Shown here: in pieces, positions 7,259 through 14,130 of the stretch | Position numbering within the stretch: position 1 is the first letter of the stretch | How the letters are laid out: each line of letters starts with the position of its first letter | NCBI GenBank assembly: GCA_027080605.1 | Contig: JALWRO010000245.1 | Coordinates: 1-14,130, forward strand | DNA: 14,130 nucleotides | Direction: 5' to 3' | Origin: Campylobacterales bacterium | Lineage (GTDB): Bacteria > Campylobacterota > Campylobacteria > Campylobacterales > QNZT01 | Position numbers and translations under genes: made by a program | Notes under the pieces: model-generated | What the model was told of the DNA's origin: nothing | What the model saw: only the letters and a program-made list of their open reading frames with translations | Databases searched by the model: none

Positions 7259-8651
7259 TGAGTAAATCCTTTAACTTTAGTAACAGGAGTGTGAGCACTC
7301 CCAGCGCCGCAATGAGATAGAGCGCATATTTGTGCGCGATTATAGCAGAAAATTTCGCTTTGCCAAAAGCGTTGACGGTGAGCAGAAACAAAACGACACC
7401 GCTGAGCGAACTTGCCAGCGCCAGTCCCGCCGCACCCATCGGCTTGATCAGAGAAAGAGAGAGGACTATGTTTACGCCCAGTGCGATACCGGAGAGTTTC
7501 GCCGCCCGTTTTTGCTGATGGGTGGCATAGAGCCAGAGGGAGAAGATCTTTGCCAGCCCGAAAGGGATCAGTCCGATCAGGTACATCGAGAGTACCTGCG
7601 CCGTGTTCAGCGTGTCTTCATGAACGAATGCGCCCCGCTCGTAAAGCAACCAGACGATATTTTCCGAGAGGATAATGCCCGTCAGGGTCGCCGCACCGAG
7701 CAGGGCAGCCAGAAACCAGAAACTTTTGGTCAGCATTTCATGGGCGTTGGCTTCATCCTCATTTTTGAGGTAGCGTGTCACTTTCGGAAAGATCGCGACC
7801 GAAGTGGCAATGGCGAAGAGGGCGAGCGGAAACTGGAAAATACGGTTGGCATAGTAGAGGTAACTGATGGAACCGGCTGCCAGAAAAGAGGCGAGCCAGC
7901 CGTCCAGAAAAGCGGAAATCTGTGCGGTGGAGCTGCCAAGCACCGATGCAAAAAAGTTGGAGGAGAAGCGCTTTTTATCCTCCCTGATACGCTCCTGTCT
8001 GCTTTTGAGCCCCTTGAAACCCCCGACCAGCAGACGATCCAGGTGCAGTTTCTTGACGGCGATCAGATGCACCGCCACCTGTAGCAGCCCGCCGATGATC
8101 ACTCCGTAGCTGAGGTACCGGACAATTACCTCTTTGGGTAGTCCTTTACCCAGCAGAAGGGCGGAGATGAGTGCGATATTAAGCAGTGCCGTGGCAAAGG
8201 CGGTTGTGGCGAAGTGGTTTTTGTACTGTAGCAGAGAACCCAGAAAAGTGACGATGAAGATCAAAATCAGATAGTAGAAGTTGATCGCCACCAGCGGCGC
8301 CGCTTTGTGGATGGTCTCATTGTCAAATCCCCAGGCGATCAGTTTGGCGAAGAGGTTGTCGAAGAGGGTGACCAAAAGGGCGAAGAGTATCAGAAAAATG
8401 AGAAAACGCAGGAAAATGGAGACGGCAAAGACGCTCTTTTGTCTGCTGTGACTGAAGGAGGGGAGAAAACTCTGGGTAAAAGCCCCTTCGGCAAAGATAC
8501 GCCGGAAAAGGTTGGGCAGTTTGAACGCGACGATGAAAATATCGGTATAGATATTGGCGCCGAGAATCGAAGCCTGCAGCATATCGCGCAGAAAACCGAG
8601 AATCCGTGAAAAGAGAATACCGAAGCTGTTGGTAAATATCGATTTGAACAT
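7245..8651 (-). CDS. murJ: Lipid II flippase MurJ (MviN)
   Basis: Moves undecaprenyl-linked peptidoglycan precursor (lipid II) across the inner membrane. The 468-residue protein is hydrophobic throughout, with about 13-14 membrane segments of the MOP exporter fold, somewhat shorter than the roughly 510 residues of E. coli MurJ. The N-terminus carries the family's most conserved region: SRILGFLRDM, then TDIFIVAFKLPNLFRRIFAE and GAFTQSFLPSF, including the conserved arginines of the central cavity. A cytoplasmic charged loop is visible around residues 213-230 (KSRQERIREDKKR). The ATG lies 16 bases after the xseA stop; the ribosome site is weak. The end overlaps cysS by 14 bp. Gene order and function are housekeeping. 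Confidence 0.95.
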   Translation of the reverse strand: MFKSIFTNSFGILFSRILGFLRDMLQASILGANIYTDIFIVAFKLPNLFRRIFAEGAFTQSFLPSFSHSRQKSVFAVSIFLRFLIFLILFALLVTLFDNLFAKLIAWGFDNETIHKAAPLVAINFYYLILIFIVTFLGSLLQYKNHFATTAFATALLNIALISALLLGKGLPKEVIVRYLSYGVIIGGLLQVAVHLIAVKKLHLDRLLVGGFKGLKSRQERIREDKKRFSSNFFASVLGSSTAQISAFLDGWLASFLAAGSISYLYYANRIFQFPLALFAIATSVAIFPKVTRYLKNEDEANAHEMLTKSFWFLAALLGAATLTGIILSENIVWLLYERGAFVHEDTLNTAQVLSMYLIGLIPFGLAKIFSLWLYATHQQKRAAKLSGIALGVNIVLSLSLIKPMGAAGLALASSLSGVVLFLLTVNAFGKAKFSAIIAHKYALYLIAALGVLTLLLLKLKDLLSAYL

Positions 8652-8667
8652 AGGTTATCTTACTCTG

Positions 8668-9987
8668 TTACAGGTTTTGTTTCTCTTTCACCTGCGCGGT
8701 GATTTTGACTCTGGAGGTTTCCGCATTGAAAGTATCGCCTTCATGAAGCTTCTCCAGCGCAATCTTTTTGCCCTCTTTGGTAATCTGTGCGATGCCGGTG
8801 CGGTCTCTTTTGGCGGGGTCGTTATTTTCAAAGGATTTCATGAGGGAGGTCAGGTTTTGCTCTTTTCGCTGAAGTATCAGCTTCATGAAGTGGTCAAACT
8901 CCCTTTTAAGCTGTACGGCTTCGGTATGATACTGCGCTATCTTTTGATCGGGGCGGTATTGTCTGAAGCGTTGTTTCAGCTGGGTCAGCGCAGACTCTCT
9001 CTGACGCAGTCCCAGCGCGAAAAAGTTGTGGAACTGTGTTTGCAGATTGTCGATCTCCTGACGGTAGAGGGAGAGTTTCGCTTCGACGGAGTTTTGCTCA
9101 AAAAGTTGCTGGAGGTGCAGCAATTGCGTCTCTTTTTTGTGGAAAATGGTCTGCACGGTTCTGTGGTAGTTGTCCGTGATATTGTCGATACCCATCAGCA
9201 CTTCGGAGATGTCGGGCAAGATCAGCTCCATCGCCGCGGAAGGGGTCGGGGCGCGCAGATCGGCGACAAAATCGGAGATCAAAAAGTCGATTTCATGACC
9301 GACCGCCGAGACGACAGGTGTCTGTGCCGCAAAGATCGCTTCCGCGACGATCTCTTCATTGAATGCCCAGAGATCCTCCAAACTTCCACCTCCGCGACCC
9401 ACGACAATTGCATCGGCATGAAGGCTGTCGGCGATGGCAATATTGCGTGCGATCATCTGCGCCGCATCCTCTCCCTGAACGGTGGTGTCGATCAGCGTCA
9501 GTTTCAGCAGCGGCCAGCGCTTTTTGGCGACACGGTACATATCCTGAATAGCCGCACCGCTGCGGGAAGTGACAATGGCAATATGTTTCGGATAGCGGGG
9601 CAGGGGCTTTTTGATGCCGGTGTCGAAATAGCCCTTCGCCTCCAGTTTCTTTTTCAGTTGTTCAAATGCCAGCGCCAGCGCACCGCTTCCTGCCGGTTCC
9701 AGCGTCGCGCAGTTGATCTGGTAACTTCCCCTCGGCGTATAGACAGAAATTCCCCCGCCGACGATCACCTGCATCCCCTCCTCGAGACGAAATTTCAGTT
9801 GCCGGTTGTTGCCTTTGAACATGACACATGAAATTGCGCTTCTGTCATCTTTGAGCGTAAAGTAAAGATGCCCGGAACTGTGGTACGTGACACGACTCGC
9901 TTCTCCCTCGACGAGGATGTTGAGGTAGTGTGTCTCAAGCAGTGATTTGATCTGATTGTTGAGTGTTGTGACGGAGATAGGTTGCAT
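8668..9987 (-). CDS. xseA: Exodeoxyribonuclease VII large subunit XseA
   Basis: Large, catalytic subunit of exonuclease VII, which degrades single-stranded DNA in both directions and works in repair with the small subunit XseB (no xseB in this window). The 439 residues match the family. An N-terminal OB-fold for single-stranded DNA covers about 1-100 (VEGEASRVTYHSSGHLYFTL). The catalytic domain shows IVTSRSGAAIQDM (138-150), VVGRGGGSLEDLWAFNEE (195-212) and SAVGHEIDFLISDFVADLRA (227-246). A long coiled coil (about 270-390) and a short C-terminal segment follow. First gene of xseA-murJ-cysS; the ATG at 9985-9987 lies shortly below a possible -10 box. It is divergent from the fecR-like gene. 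Confidence 0.96.
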   Translation of the reverse strand: MQPISVTTLNNQIKSLLETHYLNILVEGEASRVTYHSSGHLYFTLKDDRSAISCVMFKGNNRQLKFRLEEGMQVIVGGGISVYTPRGSYQINCATLEPAGSGALALAFEQLKKKLEAKGYFDTGIKKPLPRYPKHIAIVTSRSGAAIQDMYRVAKKRWPLLKLTLIDTTVQGEDAAQMIARNIAIADSLHADAIVVGRGGGSLEDLWAFNEEIVAEAIFAAQTPVVSAVGHEIDFLISDFVADLRAPTPSAAMELILPDISEVLMGIDNITDNYHRTVQTIFHKKETQLLHLQQLFEQNSVEAKLSLYRQEIDNLQTQFHNFFALGLRQRESALTQLKQRFRQYRPDQKIAQYHTEAVQLKREFDHFMKLILQRKEQNLTSLMKSFENNDPAKRDRTGIAQITKEGKKIALEKLHEGDTFNAETSRVKITAQVKEKQNL

Positions 9988-10008
9988 GAAAACTCTGTTT
10001 TTGATGCA

Positions 10009-10014
10009 ATTATG
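10009..10014 (-). promoter_or_regulatory. Possible -10 box for the xseA-murJ-cysS operon
   Basis: The minus strand reads TTGTGACATAATTGC, giving CATAAT (one mismatch from consensus) 21 bases before the xseA ATG and thus a very short leader. The -35 position (TCACTT at 17 bases) is poor. A second TATAAT on the same strand at 10052-10057 is an alternative with a longer leader. Confidence 0.35.
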
Positions 10015-10155
10015 TCACAATAGACTTAAAAAAGTGACTAATATCAGATAGATTATATCTACATATTTGCATACTTTCTTATCCTTCCAGTGGATACTAT
10101 GCTTTACCTGAATAAAACAGTATAAATACAATCTAGTTTAAATTAATTATGATAG

Positions 10156-10161
10156 TATAAT
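10156..10161 (+). promoter_or_regulatory. Likely -10 box of the fecR-ompA-CHASE2/HD-GYP operon
   Basis: An exact TATAAT lies 26 bases before the GTG start at 10188, with AAAAGGG as ribosome site between them. No good -35 hexamer is visible; the upstream sequence is AT-rich with short A/T runs, the usual Campylobacterota pattern. The surrounding 200-base gap (9988-10187) holds no gene I can support. Confidence 0.5.
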
Positions 10162-10187
10162 ATATTTTCAAAAAGGGCAATAAGCAA

Positions 10188-10607
10188 GTGAGATTTTTTA
10201 TACTGTATATCGTCATATTTTCTCTGTATCTTTTTGCAGATATAGCTTTAATCAAAACGAAAAAAGGTGATGTCCGGTTAAAAAGAAATTATAAAATCAC
10301 ACCCTTGAAAGTTGGAGATACGTTACGTGAAGATGATATTGTTATTACCGGGAAAGACGGCAGTGCAGGAATTATGTTTAAAGATGGAACGAGACTCTCG
10401 TTAGGGGCGAAAAGCTATATTGTCATTGAAAAATATTTATTTGAGCCTAAAAATAAAAAATTTGCATTTGATCTGAATATGACAAGAGGGAAAGCACTTT
10501 TTGAATCCGGGGAGTTTGGGAAAAAGGCTCCAAAAGCAGTAAAATTCAAAGTACCTAAAGGCATCATTGGTATAGATGGTACTAAATTTTATGTTGATAT
10601 AAAATAA
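10188..10607 (+). CDS. FecR-domain periplasmic protein (single domain)
   Basis: A 139-residue exported protein. Residues 1-19 are a hydrophobic signal peptide, probably cut near LFA-DIA. Residues about 24-137 form one FecR domain, seen as a GDVRLKR strand, LKVGDTLREDDIVITGKDGSA (40-60), MFKDGTRLSLGAKSYIVIEKY, then LNMTRGKALFESG, and a closing FKVPKGIIGIDGTKF (120-134) in place of the usual TP...GVRGTxF. There is no membrane segment after the signal peptide, so it is not the FecR iron anti-sigma factor itself. Such stand-alone FecR proteins are known next to CHASE2 receptors; a role as ligand-binding or wall-associated partner is inference. It starts with GTG (no good in-frame ATG; the first Met is residue 62 in the domain), with AAAAGGG upstream. 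The gene is AT-rich, with ATA and TTA codons. First gene of a three-gene operon; the next ATG is 4 bases past its stop. Confidence 0.88.
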   Translation: MRFFILYIVIFSLYLFADIALIKTKKGDVRLKRNYKITPLKVGDTLREDDIVITGKDGSAGIMFKDGTRLSLGAKSYIVIEKYLFEPKNKKFAFDLNMTRGKALFESGEFGKKAPKAVKFKVPKGIIGIDGTKFYVDIK

Positions 10608-10611
10608 TCAA

Positions 10612-11232
10612 ATGAAAGAATTTATCGTTATCACTTTTATCATTGGATTTTTGACAGCTGTACTTTTCCCATGTAAACAGAAAAAAGTAAAAGTTTCAGC
10701 GGACAAAGTGGCTATTATACTTGGAGACAAAAGTGGTAAACACAATGCAATCAATATAGCAGTAAACAAAAGCAAACTTCATGTTGACAAACCTCTTACA
10801 ATGGTAAAAATCAAAGAAGACGGTGCTTTGTCAAAGCCAGAAAAAATCTCAAAAAAACTACTTTTAAAAAATTTCGGAGATGTTATAGCGGCAACACCAC
10901 CTGAAATGTATGCAACAAATATATTTTTTAAAAAAGGGGTTCTCTTATCCTCCGGTGAAAAAGAGCATTTAAAAAAAATTGCAGAAGAGATCAAAAAAAG
11001 AGCTCCGTGTGAAATTGATATTATCGGGCATAGTGACAGAAAAGGGCTTAGAAAAAAGAATTTGCTGATTTCGAAAAAGAGAGCACTGTTTGTGAAAAAG
11101 CTATTGGAACAAATGGATGTGGATATCAAAGCAATACACCTCTCTTATGTTGGGGAAGAGGGGACTCTTGTCAATACGAAAGATGCTGTTGCTGAACCTA
11201 AAAACAGACGTGTTGAAATAAAGATTCGATGA
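10612..11232 (+). CDS. Inner-membrane-anchored OmpA-like peptidoglycan-binding protein
   Basis: A 206-residue protein with one N-terminal hydrophobic segment (about 3-20). LFPC does not fit a lipobox, so an uncleaved anchor is the simplest reading, giving MotB-like topology: anchor, periplasmic linker (about 22-98), then an OmpA-like domain (about 100-206). The domain is clear: TNIFFKKGVLLSS, a helix, EIDIIGHSDRKG (134-145), LLISKKRALFVKKLL (151-165) and the closing KNRRVEIKIR. D142 and R157 sit 15 residues apart, the same spacing as the diaminopimelate-binding Asp and Arg of E. coli OmpA, so peptidoglycan binding is expected. It follows the FecR gene by 4 bases with little ribosome site, and its TGA overlaps the ATG of the CHASE2 gene (ATGA at 11229-11232), so all three are probably translated together. 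Confidence 0.88.
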   Translation: MKEFIVITFIIGFLTAVLFPCKQKKVKVSADKVAIILGDKSGKHNAINIAVNKSKLHVDKPLTMVKIKEDGALSKPEKISKKLLLKNFGDVIAATPPEMYATNIFFKKGVLLSSGEKEHLKKIAEEIKKRAPCEIDIIGHSDRKGLRKKNLLISKKRALFVKKLLEQMDVDIKAIHLSYVGEEGTLVNTKDAVAEPKNRRVEIKIR

Positions 11233-13154
11233 AAATCAGACGTTCAAAGCCTTATATCATTATCATCATTACGATGATGATATATGCATGGTTGTATCAA
11301 ACCCATTATCTTGATATAGTGGATCATAAAGTATATGACTTTTTTACCAAAAGATATGATTTTAAGAAAGATGAAAAAAACAATATTGCGCCTTCCGTTG
11401 TCATAGTTGAAATAGATAAAAAAAGTATAGATGTTTTGGGACAGTGGCCCTGGCCAAGAATCATTACTGCAAATCTTATTGAAAAAATTCAAAGAGTTCA
11501 TCCCGCGGTTATAGGTATCAATATTATGTTTAGACATCCTGATAAAAGTTCACCTGTAACAATTGCAAAGTTCTATAAAAATTATCTAAATTATAATTTG
11601 AAGATATCCGGTCTCGATAAAAAGTTTTTTGATAACGATAAAATACTCGCACAGGCACTTAAAAATTCAAAATCTGTATTGCCCGTTTTGCTTGAGAACA
11701 GAGACCGGCTGCTAAAAAAGTGTACTTTAAAATCAACACTCACAGGTGCCATGAACGATACTTCTACCCTATATAATGCTTCATCTGTATTATGTAATAT
11801 GCAAGAGTTTCAAAATGCTGCAAGTGCAGAGGGTTTTATCAACACGACGATAGACAGTGATGATATTGTGCGAAAAACACCGCTTTTTATCAAATATAAA
11901 GATACCATAGTTCCTTCATTTGCATTGGCGACTTTACTTTGTATAGATAAAAAGATCAACTTCCCCTCGAAAAACAGTGTCTCACTTCTGGGGCATAATT
12001 TTAAAACAAACGACTTGTCAGAAGTATCACTCTATTTTTATAAACCGGCCCGTTATAAGCATGTATCGGCGATAGATATTTTAGACGGGTCTGTACCCAT
12101 GCAAATGTTTACGGGAAAAATCGTTTTAATAGGAACATCTGTTATCGGTGCTACAAATGAACATATGGTTGCCAGCGGATATATGTTAAGTGGTACGGAT
12201 ATAAGTGCTACAGTGATAGAAAATATAGTAAATGACCATATTATCTGGCAACCAAATTTTATGAAGAGTCTTAACCTGCTGATCGCTTTTGTGATTTCGC
12301 TTATTGCGACATTTTTACTTTATAGAAATAAAAATTATCTATTCGCTTTTTTCTATATCTCTGTTTTGATTATCTCATTTACCATAGCCGTTGTTGCTTT
12401 TCAGTACGGTATATATTTAAGACCTGCATATTTGTGGGTTCCGATATTGATTCATCTTGGGTTGTTAAGTCTGGTTTTATTTTATGTCTACAACAAAGAA
12501 AAGAAAATATACTATGAAGAGCTTTCAAATTCTCATGCCGCTGCGTTAGAGAGTATGGTGCTTGTTGCGGGTATCAAAGATTTTGAAACAGGTGCTCATC
12601 TGAAACGAACAAAAGAGTATATCAAAATACTTGCCCGGTATCTGCAAAAACATGATATGAACAAGGAAGATATCAGCGATTATTTTCTGGAAAATATTTA
12701 CCATTCCGCACCACTTCATGATATCGGTAAAGTTGGGATCCCGGATGCAGTACTGCAAAAACCGGGTAAATTGACAGATCAGGAGTTTGCTATTATGAAA
12801 GAGCATCCAAAACTTGGTATGGAAATCATCTCTGATGCGATGAAATCTTATCCTAAAAACAACTTTTTAAAAACAGCCTATAATATTACCTATTATCACC
12901 ATGAAAAATGGGATGGATCCGGTTATCCTTTGGGGCTAAAAGGCGAAGAAATACCCCTTGAAGCAAGATTGATGGCATTGGTTGATGTATATGATGCTCT
13001 TATATCAAGAAGATGTTATAAAGATGCTTTTACTTTTGAAGATGCGGAGAGGATTATTATCTCACAAAGCGGTAAACATTTTGATCCAATTATCGTAGAT
13101 GCATTTATTATGGTCAAAGATGGGTTTCGCGATATTGCGCGGAGACATCAATAA
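11229..13154 (+). CDS. CHASE2 sensor with three membrane segments and an HD-GYP c-di-GMP phosphodiesterase domain
   Basis: A 641-residue inner-membrane receptor. Layout: membrane segment 9-23; periplasmic CHASE2 domain about 24-340, with VVIVEIDKKSIDVLGQWPWP (57-76), R77, and near its end GKIVLIGTSVIGATNEH (296-312); three further membrane segments at about 346-365, 370-391 and 400-420; a short helix; then a cytoplasmic HD-GYP domain about 440-635. The catalytic motifs are intact: H457 (GAHLKR), HDIGKVGIPD (497-506), EHPKLG (525-530), HHEKWDGSGYP (557-567), ALVDVYDAL (583-591) and GKHFDP (615-620). It should hydrolyse c-di-GMP, or possibly another cyclic dinucleotide, under control of a periplasmic signal. 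The signal is unknown. Operon partners are a FecR-domain and an OmpA-like protein in the same compartment as CHASE2. The gene is AT-rich with many ATA codons. The ATG overlaps the upstream stop. Confidence 0.95.
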   Translation: MKIRRSKPYIIIIITMMIYAWLYQTHYLDIVDHKVYDFFTKRYDFKKDEKNNIAPSVVIVEIDKKSIDVLGQWPWPRIITANLIEKIQRVHPAVIGINIMFRHPDKSSPVTIAKFYKNYLNYNLKISGLDKKFFDNDKILAQALKNSKSVLPVLLENRDRLLKKCTLKSTLTGAMNDTSTLYNASSVLCNMQEFQNAASAEGFINTTIDSDDIVRKTPLFIKYKDTIVPSFALATLLCIDKKINFPSKNSVSLLGHNFKTNDLSEVSLYFYKPARYKHVSAIDILDGSVPMQMFTGKIVLIGTSVIGATNEHMVASGYMLSGTDISATVIENIVNDHIIWQPNFMKSLNLLIAFVISLIATFLLYRNKNYLFAFFYISVLIISFTIAVVAFQYGIYLRPAYLWVPILIHLGLLSLVLFYVYNKEKKIYYEELSNSHAAALESMVLVAGIKDFETGAHLKRTKEYIKILARYLQKHDMNKEDISDYFLENIYHSAPLHDIGKVGIPDAVLQKPGKLTDQEFAIMKEHPKLGMEIISDAMKSYPKNNFLKTAYNITYYHHEKWDGSGYPLGLKGEEIPLEARLMALVDVYDALISRRCYKDAFTFEDAERIIISQSGKHFDPIIVDAFIMVKDGFRDIARRHQ

Positions 13155-13227
13155 TCATTATTACTTTAACCTCTTTTCAGTTAAAATTTAAAAATATATA
13201 TCGGCGTAGTGATAGCAAAGGAGTTTC

Positions 13228-14130
13228 ATGAATCAACAAGTAGCAAAATTCAGTCGTCTCGGGTTTGTACTTTCCGCTACCGGTGCTGCGGTCGGTCTGG
13301 GGAATATCTGGAAATTTCCCTACATTACGGGTGTTTACGGCGGCGGTGCGTTTGTGATGGTCTATCTGGTGACGATTTTGCTGATCGGTGCTTCGCTTTT
13401 GATTGCGGAGATGGTGATCGGTAAGCGGGGGCAGAAGGATTGTGTCAGCAGTTTTGAAGAGTTGGCGCCGCCTGAGAAAAAAGGGTGGAAATATGCCGGT
13501 TTTATGCTCTTTACCGGTCTGGTGATCATGACATTTTACTCGGTGGTGATCGGGTGGATTTTTTACTATATGTACCTCTCTTTTGCCGGTTTGCCGACGA
13601 CGATCGAGGATGCGAAGCATATTTTTGACAATCTCTACGCGCATGCGCCTTTTTTGCAGATTCTGTTTCATACGCTTTCGGTGTTGTTTGTGGCGGTGGT
13701 ACTGCTGGGCGGTATCAAAAAGGGTATTGAAAAAACCAACCTTATTTTGATTCCTTTTTTGCTCTTTATTTTGCTGGGACTGCTGGTCTACGCGATGAAT
13801 TTTGACGGCTTCGGCAAAGCGGTAACGTTTATGTTTGCGCCGGATTTCAGCAAGCTCAGTTCCGAGGCGATTATCCGTGCGGTGGGACACTCCTTTTTTA
13901 CCCTCTCTATCGGTATCGGTTCGATTATGACCTATGCAGCGGCATTGCCGAAGCGTTCCAACCTCTACCAGGCGGGATTGATGGTAGCGTTTATGGATAC
14001 GTTGATTGCCCTGATTGCGGGTCTGGTGATCTTTTCATTTCTGTTTCAGTTCGGCGGTACGCCGGACAAAGGACCGGGGCTGGTGTTCGTTTCACTGCCG
14101 GTGATTTTTGCGAAACTGGGTGCGATGGGC
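13228..14130 (+). CDS. Sodium-dependent transporter of the NSS/SNF (LeuT) family, C-terminus cut off by the window edge
   Basis: Inner-membrane sodium symporter, probably for an amino acid or related amine; the substrate cannot be told from sequence. There are 301 codons, open to the last base; about 140 residues are missing compared with usual bacterial members (around 440). The N-terminus RLGFVLSATGAAVGLGNIWK, followed by FPY, is the family hallmark: it holds the unwound part of membrane helix 1 with the sodium-binding Ala/Asn positions. YGGGAF follows. Helix 6 is visible as HSFFTLSIGIGSIMTYAA, aligning with the LeuT helix 6 substrate-site phenylalanine and TLS. The ATG at 13228 has a strong AAAGGAG (13217-13223) four bases upstream. 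Codon use returns to the GC-richer style of the housekeeping genes, with no ATA or TTA codons seen. It has 73 bases of gap from the CHASE2 gene and probably its own promoter. Confidence 0.95.
   Translation, partial: MNQQVAKFSRLGFVLSATGAAVGLGNIWKFPYITGVYGGGAFVMVYLVTILLIGASLLIAEMVIGKRGQKDCVSSFEELAPPEKKGWKYAGFMLFTGLVIMTFYSVVIGWIFYYMYLSFAGLPTTIEDAKHIFDNLYAHAPFLQILFHTLSVLFVAVVLLGGIKKGIEKTNLILIPFLLFILLGLLVYAMNFDGFGKAVTFMFAPDFSKLSSEAIIRAVGHSFFTLSIGIGSIMTYAAALPKRSNLYQAGLMVAFMDTLIALIAGLVIFSFLFQFGGTPDKGPGLVFVSLPVIFAKLGAMG

Noticed and set aside
8554..9831. A 425-residue plus-strand open frame opposite xseA
   Set aside because: The minus strand encodes a complete XseA with all motifs; the plus frame shows no family features and is a codon-bias shadow.
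10045..10060. AGATA-GATTA-TATCT dyad between xseA and the fecR-like gene
   Set aside because: A 5-bp AT-rich inverted repeat in AT-rich intergenic DNA is expected by chance; no second copy was seen nearby.
10120..10187. Possible c-di-GMP riboswitch ahead of the signalling operon
   Set aside because: The leader after the -10 box is only about 20 bases and no structured element was seen.
13165..13185. TTTAAC, 9-base loop, GTTAAA hairpin after the CHASE2 gene as a terminator
   Set aside because: The stem is short and AT-rich and is followed by ATTTAAAAA rather than a T-tract; too weak to call.
13177..13890. Minus-strand open frame of 237 residues at the right end
   Set aside because: It is rich in His, Arg and Gln and lies opposite the clear NSS transporter, so it is an antisense shadow.

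Overview
This window looks like a chromosomal segment of a free-living Campylobacterota bacterium (Sulfurovum/Sulfurimonas-like; a guess from protein style and gene order). The run murJ, cysS, ..., pyrD, M16 peptidase, dapA, short-chain enoyl reductase matches, from memory, an order known in Campylobacter, where an ABC transporter gene sits between cysS and pyrD. Here that place is held by two membrane-anchored proteins of unknown function.

Layout. Positions 1-3961 (minus strand) hold a tight operon, pyrD > M16 peptidase > dapA > fabL-like reductase (cut by the window start), joined by ATGA overlaps or a 2-nt gap; a TATAAT box lies just upstream of pyrD. Positions 4072-5663 (minus) hold a bicistron: a protein with an N-terminal membrane or lipid anchor and a weak OmpA-like C-terminus, followed by a membrane-anchored long coiled-coil protein. 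It has its own near-consensus promoter (TTTACA, 17 nt, TATACT) in a 194-nt gap rich in ACTTTTGT motifs. Positions 5858-9987 (minus) hold xseA > murJ > cysS, a compact housekeeping operon. Positions 10188-13154 (plus) hold a three-gene operon: a FecR-domain periplasmic protein, an inner-membrane-anchored OmpA-like protein, and a CHASE2 sensor fused to an HD-GYP phosphodiesterase. From 13228 to the right edge is an NSS/SNF-family sodium-dependent transporter (partial).

The FecR/OmpA/CHASE2-HD-GYP operon is the most interesting part. It stands out by AT-rich composition and codon choice (ATA and TTA codons common, against none in the transporter to its right). Its parts suggest a signalling unit in which two periplasmic or peptidoglycan-associated proteins feed an envelope signal to the CHASE2 ectodomain, which would control c-di-GMP breakdown in the cytoplasm. 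That wiring is inference; the domain assignments are well supported by visible motifs.

No tRNA, rRNA, CRISPR array, insertion sequence, integrase or attachment site was recognised. No gene-free stretch exceeds 300 bases; the longest gaps are 9988-10187 and 5664-5857, both containing likely promoters.
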